Shown here: positions 1 through 7,448 of the stretch, piece by piece | Layout of the letters: each line of letters begins with the position of its first letter | Position numbering within the stretch: position 1 is the first letter of the stretch | Source of the DNA: Deltaproteobacteria bacterium | Lineage (GTDB): Bacteria > Desulfobacterota > Dissulfuribacteria > Dissulfuribacterales > UBA3076 | Direction of reading: 5' to 3' | Assembly (NCBI GenBank): GCA_003194485.1 | Contig: PQXD01000016.1 | Span: 1-53,870, forward strand | Length of the DNA stretch: 53,870 bases | Position numbers and translations under genes: made by a program | The notes under the pieces: generated by a model | The model's input: the letters and a program-made list of their open reading frames with translations, nothing else | Database searches by the model: none | Told to the model about the DNA's origin: nothing

Positions 1-373
1 GCTCCGGATTATAGCTTCTGAAATTGTAGTTCATGAGGCCCTCAAAAAGCAATTATCATGTTGAAATTATATAATATTTTACCGAATTCGGCCTCATTTT
101 GCAACTAATATTTGCGGGACAGACTCTAAAGAGGGCAGGGCGGATGGGATTTATTGATCCACAGATTACGCAGATTGACGCAGATTAAAGATGAGAGATC
201 AGATGTCAGAATGTTATTTGGTGGTCAGCACATCATGCATGATAGAGAAAGGTAACATACCATCAAAAGAGTCTTCTTTCTGAAAATACAACAGATTTTC
301 ATTGCATTCATCATAACCAGATCGTAAGTTGATTTTTCAACATGAAAGAACTTGGCTAAAAGGAGAAGAGTCT
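1..373. other. Noncoding leader with a short 10-bp-period repeat
   Basis: I see no credible gene here. Positions 161-190 hold three 10-bp units that begin with or contain CAGATT, a low-complexity word pattern like those that form the arms of the four-helix-bundle elements further on. An 8-bp inverted repeat (ATGAGGCC near 33 and GGCCTCAT near 93) could form a hairpin. No clear promoter could be picked out. The last bases carry the AGGAGAAGAG ribosome binding site of the next gene. Confidence 0.4.
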
Positions 374-601
374 ATGAGTGTGATTCAACTTGACATTGAC
401 GAGACGTTAGTCCAAGCAATAGGAGTACGAGCCATTAAAGCGTTTATAGAACGCCAACTCTCGCTGTTACGAGTCCAATATTTAGGCGAGAAGATGACTC
501 AAGCCATGCAGCAGGCAGGGTTCGACCACGACAAAGAGGTGGAAGAAGCTCGTCAAGAGGCTTGGCAAGAATATAAAGCGAAATATTTACCACAACTATG
601 A
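374..601 (+). CDS. Probable antitoxin partner of a PIN-domain toxin
   Basis: A 75-residue acidic, mostly helical protein that I do not place in a named antitoxin family. I chose the ATG at 374 because AGGAGAAGAG lies just upstream; a start at 329 would add 15 residues without a binding site. Its stop overlaps the start of the downstream PIN-domain gene in ATGA (598-601), the usual translational coupling of antitoxin-toxin pairs, so the role as antitoxin is inferred from position and size. The N-terminal 25 residues (VIQLDIDETLVQAIG) could form a short dimerising or DNA-binding segment. The C-terminal half is rich in Glu, Lys and Gln and would be the toxin-binding tail. Confidence 0.6.
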   Translation: MSVIQLDIDETLVQAIGVRAIKAFIERQLSLLRVQYLGEKMTQAMQQAGFDHDKEVEEARQEAWQEYKAKYLPQL

Positions 602-1056
602 CATCAACGACACACAAGTATGTCATTGATGCCAATATCCTGTTCAGTGCCTTTATCAGTGGGAAAGAGGTCTATACACTCTTATTCTCAGAATATACTA
701 TCTATTTGCCGGATTTTGCTTTTCTTGAACTGGAAAAATATAAGCAGCGTATCATCAAAAAGACCAAATTGACGGAACACGAGTTTCAAGAATTTGTTCT
801 CCGGCTCCTGAAAGATGTGACCGTGATTCCAAACCTGCTCTTGTCTCAAGCCTCATTAACTAAAGCGTATGAACTTTGTCAAGAGATTGATGAAAAAGAT
901 ACGGTCTATATTGCCGCTGCGCTCGAACTCAATTTGGCATTGGTTACCAGTGATAAACGATTATATACCCATCTCAAGACTCGTGATTTCTCACAAATAA
1001 TGTTATTAGGAGATGTTATCAACACGCTTCCTCAGTTCCAGGGAGAGACATCATAA
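598..1056 (+). CDS. PIN-domain ribonuclease toxin (VapC-like)
   Basis: A 152-residue PIN-domain protein. The family cuts RNA with a Mg2+ site built from conserved acidic residues. Visible here are the N-terminal YVIDANIL with Asp11, a middle FLELEKY Glu, EIDEKDTVY with acidic residues near 97-101, and a C-terminal TSDKRLY Asp near 118. This order and spacing match a full-length PIN fold, and no acidic position seems lost. It overlaps the putative antitoxin gene by four bases. I expect the upstream protein to neutralise it and the pair to repress its own operon. No direct sign of the RNA target can be read from the sequence. Confidence 0.8.
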   Translation: MTSTTHKYVIDANILFSAFISGKEVYTLLFSEYTIYLPDFAFLELEKYKQRIIKKTKLTEHEFQEFVLRLLKDVTVIPNLLLSQASLTKAYELCQEIDEKDTVYIAAALELNLALVTSDKRLYTHLKTRDFSQIMLLGDVINTLPQFQGETS

Positions 1057-1121
1057 TATAGAGATAAGTAATGGAGGACGTTGGTACGAAGTTGCGTTAC
1101 TTTGGTACATAGGGCAGATAA

Positions 1122-2105
1122 GTGAAGAATATCGTTATAACGGGCGGATGCGGGTTTATTGGTGTAAATCTCATCCGTTTTTTAATGAAAACGGATGAAA
1201 GTGTTTGTATCCGTGTTGTGGACAATCTAAGCGTTGGACAGCTTGAGGATCTGAATAAAGTCTGCACATTCCGGATAATCAAAGCGGAGGAACTGACGGG
1301 CTGGGACAATGGAGCAACTCTCGTTGTTGGGGATATCCAGGATGCCAAGCTTGCTGATTCTGTTTGCCAAGAAGCGGATGGTGTAGTCCATTTGGCAGCC
1401 AATACCGGAGTTATTCCCTCCATTGAAGATCCCCGAATGGACTGCGTGGTTAACGTGCTGGGTACATTTAACTACCTGGATGCCTGCAGAAAAAGCAATG
1501 TCAAACGCTTTGTGCTTGCTTCCTCTGGTGCGCCTTTAGGTGAACAGGAACCGCCTATTCATGAAGAGATGCTGCCAAGACCTATTTCCCCTTATGGTGC
1601 AAGCAAGCTCTGCGGCGAGGCATACTGCTCGGCCTTTCATGGTTCTTTCGGAGTGGAGACGGTATGCCTGCGCTTTGGCAATGTTTACGGGCCATATTCC
1701 ACGCATAAGGGCAGTGTAGTGGCCAAGTTTATCAAACAGATCCTTGAAAGAGAGACATTGACTATTTACGGCGATGGCAGTCAGACCAGGGATTTCATCT
1801 ACATCGATGACCTGATTCGAGCTGTTTGGGCTGGGGTGACGGTTCCTGGCGTCGGCGGACATGTTTTTCAGATCGCTACCCATCGGGAACACACGGTAAT
1901 AGAGTTGGCTGAGGCCCTGAATGACCTGTCCGGGAAATACCTGGGGCGGAAGAGTGAGCTCGTCTACGAGAAGGAGAGGAAGGGAGAGGTCCGGAGAAAC
2001 TATTCGGATATATCGAAGGCAAGGGGGATGCTTGGATTTGAGCCGAAGGTGGGCTTGGAGAGTGGTCTCGAACTGACGTTCAAATGGTTTCTGGGTGAAA
2101 GTTAA
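1122..2105 (+). CDS. NAD-dependent nucleotide-sugar epimerase/dehydratase
   Basis: A 327-residue extended short-chain dehydrogenase/reductase of the UDP-glucose 4-epimerase group. The Rossmann motif is GGCGFIG (8-14), a Ser sits near 135 in LASSG, and the catalytic pair is Tyr158/Lys162 in YGASK. RDFIYIDDLI in the C-terminal half is the usual substrate-binding segment. It probably epimerises or dehydrates an NDP-hexose for surface polysaccharide. The start is GTG at 1122, since the Rossmann strand begins directly after it; the ribosome site is weak. It is first of five sugar-nucleotide genes on this strand, but a mobile element separates it from the next. The exact substrate cannot be told from sequence. 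Confidence 0.85.
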   Translation: MKNIVITGGCGFIGVNLIRFLMKTDESVCIRVVDNLSVGQLEDLNKVCTFRIIKAEELTGWDNGATLVVGDIQDAKLADSVCQEADGVVHLAANTGVIPSIEDPRMDCVVNVLGTFNYLDACRKSNVKRFVLASSGAPLGEQEPPIHEEMLPRPISPYGASKLCGEAYCSAFHGSFGVETVCLRFGNVYGPYSTHKGSVVAKFIKQILERETLTIYGDGSQTRDFIYIDDLIRAVWAGVTVPGVGGHVFQIATHREHTVIELAEALNDLSGKYLGRKSELVYEKERKGEVRRNYSDISKARGMLGFEPKVGLESGLELTFKWFLGES

Positions 2106-2361
2106 TCGTTATTGGTTAATCGTTATTGGTTATTTGTGAAAAGCCCCTTGCGGGAAGGGCAGAAGTTATTTGTTAATGGTTATTCGTGAAAAAAGATAAT
2201 AAAAAGAGCTTTCAATCATTTGAAGACCTGGAATGTTGGAAAGCGTGTACGGAGGTGCGGAGATACATCACCGAGTTGGTGAAGAAGTATCCGAAGGATG
2301 AGAAATACTCCTTGGTGGATGATATGAAGAGAGCGGCCCGATCTACGAGTCATAATGCTTG

Positions 2362-2638
2362 CCCTGTTAAATAGCTTGAGGAGAAAGTGTATTACACATA
2401 TGTTTTGCAGAGCGAAAATGGTGGAGGATTCTATACAGGTTTTACCAAGAACCTCAAGCTAAGATTTGAGCAGCATAATAAGGGCGATGTAGACTCGACA
2501 AGGGATCGGAGGCCTTTGAAGCTAGTTTATTATGAGGCATGTTTGGATCAGGATGATGCGACAAAGAGGGAAAAGTATTTGAAAACGCATCATGGGAAAA
2601 TGTACCTGAAAAAGAGGCTCAAATCTTATTTAACAGGG
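2362..2638 (+). mobile_element. One-gene GIY-YIG insertion with 12-bp terminal inverted repeats
   Basis: CCCTGTTAAATA at 2362-2373 and its exact reverse complement at 2627-2638 bracket the GIY-YIG gene. The match extends imperfectly inward (GCTTGAG against ATTTGAG). The right repeat is part of the coding sequence and specifies the last residues, YLTG. The left repeat lies just before the ribosome binding site. Removing the segment restores the family alignment of the host four-helix-bundle gene, so this looks like a recent precise insertion. The exact ends and any target duplication cannot be fixed without an empty site. Confidence 0.7.
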
Positions 2639-2641
2639 TAA
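2387..2641 (+). CDS. Small GIY-YIG endonuclease (UPF0213 type)
   Basis: An 84-residue single-domain GIY-YIG protein. It has the YYTYVL strand (GIY position), FYTGFT (YIG position), an Arg and His in LRFEQHN, and Glu in YYEACL, followed by the KREKYLK helix. These are the residues expected for a nicking active site, so it is probably active. Length is normal for the UPF0213 group, which lacks the DNA-binding modules of UvrC and of phage homing enzymes. The start is GTG 2387 behind GAGGAG. The stop TAA falls at the outer edge of the right terminal repeat. It interrupts a four-helix-bundle gene, and I infer that it promotes its own insertion. Confidence 0.85.
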   Translation: MYYTYVLQSENGGGFYTGFTKNLKLRFEQHNKGDVDSTRDRRPLKLVYYEACLDQDDATKREKYLKTHHGKMYLKKRLKSYLTG

Positions 2642-2922
2642 ACTGAGGGTTATGGCAGGTTTCATTTCCAGGAAAATATCCAGTTTTGCAGAATAAGTCG
2701 GGGATCGCTGTATGAGCTTATCGATCAGTTGATCACCTCGATAGATGAGGGCCATATCACCGACGGGGAATATGAGCGAGGAAGAGAACTCATCAATGGA
2801 GCGCTGGTCTTGCTCAATGGATACATCAGGTATTTAAATAAAGCAAAGATTTCCTAAGCTGCACACCAATAACGAATAACCATTAACAAATAACCTGCGT
2901 AGCATAAAGCGGAGCATATAGT

Positions 2923-4002
2923 ATGAACGAATTTTTCAAGGGCAAGCGGGTACTTGTCACAGGATGCTGCGGAACGATCGGGCTTGAATTAGTACGGCAG
3001 CTATTGGAGGTGTATCAGGTCGGAGAGTTTTCTGGCCTGGATAACAACGAGAGTGAACTTTTTTTTCTAGAGCAGAGCTTTGCTGAATATCCTAATGCCA
3101 GATTTACACTGGGGGATGTGCGGGACCGGGACAAGCTCGTTCGCTGTATGCGAAAGATGGATATTGTCTTTCATGCCGCGGCATTCAAGCATGTGATTTT
3201 ATGTGAGCGCTCCCCCTTTGAGGCTGTGCAGACCAATATAGTAGGACTACAAAACATAATTTATGCAGCTTATGAAAATAGTCTGGAAAAAGTCATATTC
3301 ACCAGCTCAGACAAGGCCGTAAATCCTACCAGCGTCATGGGTACGTCCAAGCTTATGGGCGAGCGGCTGATGACTGCTGCCAACAGTAATCAGCGTGGAG
3401 ATGGTCCTGTATTTGCCTCCACCCGTTTTGGAAATGTACTGGGATCAAGGGGATCAGTAGTACCTATTTTTAAAGAACAGATTCGCAGAGGCGCTCCTGT
3501 TACGTTGACCCATCCAGACATGACTCGTTTTATCATGAGTGCCAGCGAGGCCGTGAAGTTGGTCATTGATTCCCATTCCCTGGCAAAAGGCGGCGAGGTG
3601 TTCATCACCAAGATGCCGGTCCTGCGCATCAAAGATTTGGCCGAGGTCATGATTAAGATTTTGGCCCCGCACTTCGGTCATGATCCTCAAAAGATCGAGA
3701 TCAAAGAAATCGGCGTGAAGCCTGGCGAGAAGATGTACGAAGAACTGATGAGTGATGAGGAAACCAGGAGAGCATGGGAATTGAAAGATTATTTTGTAGT
3801 CCAGCCTGCATTTAGGAGTATGTATAGAAAGATCGAATATGATTATTCTGATATCGTATCCAAAAAAGTTGATCGGCCGTATATTTCCTCCGATGAGCCA
3901 ACAATGACGCAAGAGCAAATCGAAGAGTTCTTTGTGAAATACAAATTATTAGATCTGCCCTCAGAGATTAGTAGACATCCTGATGAACGATATTGGCCAT
4001 AA
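2923..4002 (+). CDS. CapD/FlaA1-type UDP-sugar 4,6-dehydratase
   Basis: A 359-residue soluble short-form member of the FlaA1/PseB/CapD family, which converts UDP-GlcNAc to a 4-keto-6-deoxy sugar. The Rossmann motif is GCCGTIG (14-20). The active-site stretch is SSDKAVNPTSVMGTSK, with Asp130-Lys131, Met139 and Lys143; Met in place of the usual Tyr is characteristic of this family (the SMK variant). It lacks the membrane domain of WbpM-type long forms. ATG 2923 follows GCGGAG. It would act early in making a deoxyamino sugar for O-antigen, capsule or flagellin glycan. It lies between the two four-helix-bundle elements. Confidence 0.85.
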   Translation: MNEFFKGKRVLVTGCCGTIGLELVRQLLEVYQVGEFSGLDNNESELFFLEQSFAEYPNARFTLGDVRDRDKLVRCMRKMDIVFHAAAFKHVILCERSPFEAVQTNIVGLQNIIYAAYENSLEKVIFTSSDKAVNPTSVMGTSKLMGERLMTAANSNQRGDGPVFASTRFGNVLGSRGSVVPIFKEQIRRGAPVTLTHPDMTRFIMSASEAVKLVIDSHSLAKGGEVFITKMPVLRIKDLAEVMIKILAPHFGHDPQKIEIKEIGVKPGEKMYEELMSDEETRRAWELKDYFVVQPAFRSMYRKIEYDYSDIVSKKVDRPYISSDEPTMTQEQIEEFFVKYKLLDLPSEISRHPDERYWP

Positions 4003-4012
4003 TCGGCAGGAC

Positions 4013-4436
4013 GGAGGACGGAGGACGGGGAAGGACAGAGGTCAGAAGTCAGATGTCGGAGGTCAGGTAAGATAGAGGATGAAGGACGGAGGACGGGGAA
4101 GGACAGAGGTCAGAAGTCAGATGTCGGAGGTCAGGTAAGATAGAGGATGAAGGACGGAGGACGGGGAAGGACAGAGGTCAGAAGTCAGATGTCGGAGGTC
4201 AGGTAAGATAGAGGATGAAGGACGGAGGACGGGGAAGGACAGAGGTCAGAAGTCAGATGTCGGAGGTCAGGTAAGATAGAGGATGAAGGACGGAGGACGG
4301 GGAAGGACAGAGGTCAGAAGTCAGATGTCGGAGGTCAGGTAAGATAGAGGATGAAGGACGGAGGACGGGGAAGGACAGAGGTCAGAAGTCAGATGTCGGA
4401 GGTCAGGTAAGATAGAGGATGAAGGACGGAGGACGG
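4013..4436. repeat. Tandem array of a 68-bp unit, about six copies
   Basis: A 68-bp unit starting GAGGACGGGGAAGGACAG recurs at 4021, 4089, 4157, 4225, 4293 and 4361, with a partial seventh at 4429. Copies are essentially identical. Each unit is itself built from shorter related words (GGTCAG, AAGTCAG, GATGTCGGAG). The array forms the left arm of element 2; the right arm at 4851-4905 is made of the reverse complements of the same words. Identical units suggest recent slippage expansion. Confidence 0.9.
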
Positions 4437-4838
4437 AGGTCGGATATCGAAACAAAACAAATAAAGTCTGCAAAGGACCTGAAAGTCTATAAAAAGGCCT
4501 ACGCGCTTGCTATGGAAATATTCAATATCAGCCAGCGATGGCCTTCAGAAGAAAAGTATTCGTTGACGGATCAGATCAGAAGATCATCTCGTTCAGTTTG
4601 TAGTAATTTGAGAGAAGCATGGGCAAAGCGCAGATATGAGGCACATTTTATCAGCAAGTTGACCGATGCAGATGGAGAAAACAGCGAGACAGATACCTGG
4701 CTCGATTTTGCCAAAGACTGTGGGTATCTCAGCGAAGAACACCGCCGCTACCTTGTAGAAGAATGTCAAGCTGTCGGCGCAATGCTGGGTTCCATGATCA
4801 AGAAACCATCACCATTTCTTATTAACTTCAAACAATGA
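4419..4838 (+). CDS. Four-helix-bundle protein (S23 / rRNA intervening-sequence family)
   Basis: A 139-residue member of the four-helix-bundle family that includes proteins encoded in 23S rRNA intervening sequences and diversity-element Avd proteins. Family features seen: KSAKDLKVYKKAYALAMEIF (helix 1), SLTDQIRRSSRSVCSNLREAW (turn into helix 2, where most relatives have SNIAEG), then SKLTDADGENSETDTWLDFA and a final helix near 105-130. The ATG at 4419 lies inside the last unit of the 68-bp array, so the first 14 residues are repeat-encoded and the start is uncertain. Unlike the copy in element 1 it is uninterrupted. Its partner and function are unknown. Confidence 0.75.
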   Translation: MKDGGRRSDIETKQIKSAKDLKVYKKAYALAMEIFNISQRWPSEEKYSLTDQIRRSSRSVCSNLREAWAKRRYEAHFISKLTDADGENSETDTWLDFAKDCGYLSEEHRRYLVEECQAVGAMLGSMIKKPSPFLINFKQ

Positions 4839-4921
4839 TGTATCATGTAATCCTGACTTCTGACATCCGACATCTGATCTCTGTCATCTGAACACTGTCA
4901 TCTGGAAAAAGGGGGAACGAA

Positions 4922-6112
4922 GTGAGCCATATTCTGATACTGGGTGGTGACGGCTATCTTGGTTGGCCTACTGCCATGTATTTTTCGAACAGAGGATATG
5001 ATGTTACGGTCGTAGATAATTATTTCCGCCGTAACGCATGCGTGGAGCTTGATTTAGGCATGCTCTATCCTGTTCCGACTCTGATCGAGCGGGCCAAGAT
5101 CTGGTACGAACACACGGGAAAAGAGATCAAGGTTGTGATCGGAGATTTGACAGATGCCGAGGTTATGAGGGGCCTGTTTGATGGACGGGTGGAATACACA
5201 TGGTCGGTGGACCGGATCTTCTCCGGTGTGCCTGAGACTGTGGTCCATTATGCAGAGCAGCCCTCGGCTTCATATTCATTGATCAACTACAAATACGCCA
5301 ATATTACTATAACGAATAACTTGCTCGTAACGAATAACTTGATGTTTGCTTTGCGGGATTTCTCAAGGGATACCCATGTGGTTCATGTGGGTACCATGGG
5401 AGAATATGGGACGCCCAATATCGATATTGAAGAAGGGTGGCTCGAAATTGAGCACAAGGGCAGAAAAGATCGATTTCTTTTTCCCCGGCAGGCCAGTTCT
5501 CTGTATCACACGACCAAGATCATGGATACGGATCTGATGTGGTTCGGGGTGCGTATGTGGGACCTGCGGATTACGGACCTGATGCAGGGACCTGTTTATG
5601 GGTTGGAGACCGAGGATTCGGTCATTGATGAGCGGTTGCGGACAATCTTTAATTATGACGAGATCTTTGGGACCATTTTGAACCGTTTCATTGTTCAGGC
5701 CATTGTGGGCTACCCGTTGACAGTTTATGGAAAAGGAGGTCAAACCCGGGGGTATTTGAATATCAATGACACCATGCAATGCGTGCATAAGGCTGCGGAG
5801 ACCCCCGCAAAGAAAGGACAACTCCGTATTTTCAACCAGATCATGGAGACCTTCAGTGCCAACGAGCTGGCTGAAAAGGTGCAGCGCGTGAGCAGGTCCC
5901 TCGGCTACGAGGTACGCATCGATCATCTCGAAAATCCCCGCAAGGAGGCCGAAAAACATTACTACAATCCCACATATCAGGGGCTAATCGAGATAGGGGT
6001 AAAGCCGCACTATCTGACGGATGAGGTCATTGAGGGAATGATGAGGATTGTTGATCAGTTCAAAGACAACGTGAGGAAAGACGTGATATTTAGAGGGGTA
6101 AAGTGGGGATAG
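4922..6112 (+). CDS. UDP-sulfoquinovose synthase-like protein (SQD1/SqdB family)
   Basis: A 396-residue extended SDR enzyme closely resembling plant SQD1 and bacterial SqdB, which join sulfite and UDP-glucose into UDP-sulfoquinovose. Seen are GGDGYLG (8-14), the catalytic segment GTMGEYGTPNIDIEEG (157-172, with Thr158 and Glu161), Tyr195/Lys199 in YHTTK, and the family block VYGKGGQTRGYLNIND. GTG 4922 follows GGGGGAA. No SqdD/SqdX-type glycosyltransferase is visible in the window, so the product may feed a sulfosugar-containing surface glycan instead of sulfolipid. That destination is inference. It stands before the GDP-fucose genes in the sugar-nucleotide block. Confidence 0.85.
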   Translation: MSHILILGGDGYLGWPTAMYFSNRGYDVTVVDNYFRRNACVELDLGMLYPVPTLIERAKIWYEHTGKEIKVVIGDLTDAEVMRGLFDGRVEYTWSVDRIFSGVPETVVHYAEQPSASYSLINYKYANITITNNLLVTNNLMFALRDFSRDTHVVHVGTMGEYGTPNIDIEEGWLEIEHKGRKDRFLFPRQASSLYHTTKIMDTDLMWFGVRMWDLRITDLMQGPVYGLETEDSVIDERLRTIFNYDEIFGTILNRFIVQAIVGYPLTVYGKGGQTRGYLNINDTMQCVHKAAETPAKKGQLRIFNQIMETFSANELAEKVQRVSRSLGYEVRIDHLENPRKEAEKHYYNPTYQGLIEIGVKPHYLTDEVIEGMMRIVDQFKDNVRKDVIFRGVKWG

Positions 6113-6347
6113 CGCAGAGCGCCTGGCACAGAGCTGAAAGCGAATAACAGAAAGTAGAAGGAAATATGAAAGTGCCGTTTGCAATGCCTGAGTGCAATCC
6201 GCAGATTACGCCCCAGAGAAATAGGCTACGTATTCCACGGGGTAAACATTTCACAGGGCATGGATTACCCCGGTTAAATAAAGGACGATTACATGACTTT
6301 TTTGCCAGTAAATAAGGGTAGATAAATATTTCACTGAGAGGATTCTA

Positions 6348-7403
6348 ATGACAAAGAGGGCTTTGATTACCGGCATTACAGGCCAAGACGGATCTTATCT
6401 GGCAGAGCTTCTGTTATCTAAAGGATATGAGGTCCATGGTATAGTTCGGCGTGCAAGTATGTTTAATACAGGTAGAATCGAACATATCTATGTTGATCCC
6501 CATGTCCCTGATGCAAAATTTTTTACCCACTATGGAGACCTGTCGGATTCAGGTCAGTTAACGAATCTGATTTATAACATTCAACCCGAAGAAATCTATC
6601 ATCTGGCCGCCCAGAGTCACGTAAGGGTCAGTTTTGATATGCCCGAGTTTACAGGCGATGTAACCGGCTTGGGGACGACCCGTCTGTTGGAATCCGTGAG
6701 AAGAAGCGGCATTAAAACAAAATTTTATCAGGCATCAAGTAGTGAGATGTTCGGGGACGCCCCCCATCCTCAGAATGAAGAAACGCCCTTCAGGCCGAGA
6801 AGCCCATACGCCGCAGCTAAGGTATATGCCTTCTGGATGGTCAGGAATTATAGAGAGGGGTATAATATGTTTGCCTGCAACGGGATACTTTTTAATCATG
6901 AGTCTCCAAGGAGAGGAGAGACCTTTGTTGCACGGAAGATTACCCGCGCTGTTGCCCGCATTAAATACGGCCTTGAAAACAAGCTTTACCTTGGCAATCT
7001 GGAGGCAAAGCGAGACTGGGGCTATGCTCCGGAGTATGTGGAGGTCATGTGGTTAATGTTGCAGCAGGAAAGACCTGAAGATTTTGTTATTGCAACTGGT
7101 GAAACCCATTCGGTAAAAGAATTTCTGGAAGAGGCTTTTGCTTACGCTGATTTAGACTGGCAGGAGCATGTGGAGATCGATCCGCAATATTTCCGTCCTA
7201 CCGAGGTCGAGCTCCTTCAAGGTGATGCCGGCAAGGCAAAAGAAAAATTGGGCTGGGAACCGAAGGTTACCTTCAAAGAATTGGTACGGATCATGGTGGA
7301 TGCCGATATGCGAGAACTGGAGGAGATGAAGAACTCAAAAGATGTTATACAGAAGATAATGAACAATAAGGTTAAGGTAGTTGGTATCGGGGCCGGATTT
7401 TGA
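6348..7403 (+). CDS. gmd: GDP-mannose 4,6-dehydratase
   Basis: A 351-residue GDP-mannose 4,6-dehydratase, the first step from GDP-mannose to GDP-fucose or GDP-rhamnose. Diagnostic features are [10 protein letters not shown] (NADP-binding motif, 9-18), [10 protein letters not shown] with the catalytic Ser/Glu near 131-133, and YAAAK with Tyr154/Lys158. [12 protein letters not shown] near 188 is typical of the family. ATG 6348 follows GAGAGG. GDP-fucose synthase follows after 45 bp and completes the pathway. The 235 bp upstream (6113-6347) hold no gene that I can see and may contain the promoter. Length and motifs are normal, and I see nothing unusual. Confidence 0.95.
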   Translation: MTKRALITGITGQDGSYLAELLLSKGYEVHGIVRRASMFNTGRIEHIYVDPHVPDAKFFTHYGDLSDSGQLTNLIYNIQPEEIYHLAAQSHVRVSFDMPEFTGDVTGLGTTRLLESVRRSGIKTKFYQASSSEMFGDAPHPQNEETPFRPRSPYAAAKVYAFWMVRNYREGYNMFACNGILFNHESPRRGETFVARKITRAVARIKYGLENKLYLGNLEAKRDWGYAPEYVEVMWLMLQQERPEDFVIATGETHSVKEFLEEAFAYADLDWQEHVEIDPQYFRPTEVELLQGDAGKAKEKLGWEPKVTFKELVRIMVDADMRELEEMKNSKDVIQKIMNNKVKVVGIGAGF

Positions 7404-7448
7404 TGAACAGAATTTTTCAATGGATCTAAACGTCCTGGGAAGAAAAGC

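Larger units (their letters stand above)
2186..2857 (+). pseudogene. Four-helix-bundle protein gene split by a GIY-YIG insertion
   Basis: The first half (2186-2359) encodes KSFQSFEDLECWKA and DDMKRAARSTSHN, the first two helices of the S23/23S rRNA intervening-sequence protein family. The rest of the family pattern resumes at 2645 with EGYGRFHFQENIQF and RGSLYELIDQLITS, and ends at the stop at 2855-2857. Family members read through this point as roughly SHNIAEGYGR. About 285 bp holding a GIY-YIG gene lies exactly in that loop. Both halves are in the same frame, but a TAG at 2372 ends the first. The start is GTG 2186. The family forms pentameric helical bundles that bind nucleic acid; its biological role is not settled. 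Confidence 0.8.
2165..2894. mobile_element. Four-helix-bundle hairpin element 1, with exact inverted arms
   Basis: Positions 2165-2187 and 2872-2894 are perfect 23-bp inverted repeats made of TTAATGG/TTATTCG-type words. They enclose one gene of the four-helix-bundle (23S rRNA intervening-sequence) family, now broken. The left arm runs straight into the GTG start of that gene, so arm and gene are one unit. Further copies of the same words (TTATTGGTTAATCG) lie just outside on the left at 2103-2135. The transcript would fold into a long stem with the coding sequence in the loop, as in rRNA intervening sequences, but here it lies between protein genes. Mobility is inferred from the related copies in this window. 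Confidence 0.65.
4013..4905. mobile_element. Four-helix-bundle hairpin element 2, with repetitive arms
   Basis: The intact four-helix-bundle gene at 4419-4838 sits between the 68-bp array on the left and 4851-4905 on the right. The right arm carries reverse-complement words of the array, for example CTGACTTCTGACATCCGA and CCGACATCTGA. The architecture is that of element 1 with a different word vocabulary and an expanded left arm. Between the CapD-like gene and the SQD1-like gene nothing else is present, so the whole intergenic space is the element. Confidence 0.6.

Noticed and set aside
1013-1198. Short plus-strand frame between the PIN gene and the epimerase
   Set aside because: It overlaps both genes, is Trp/Tyr-rich without domain features and has no ribosome site.
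4013-4436. Regular repeats considered as a CRISPR array
   Set aside because: The 68-bp units are contiguous and identical with no unique spacers, and no cas genes are near. It is a tandem array.
5300-5345. Doubled AACGAATAACTTG words inside the SQD1-like gene, considered as an insertion
   Set aside because: Alignment by eye with SQD1 needs no gap here, so no codons were added; the repeat is probably chance or local conversion.
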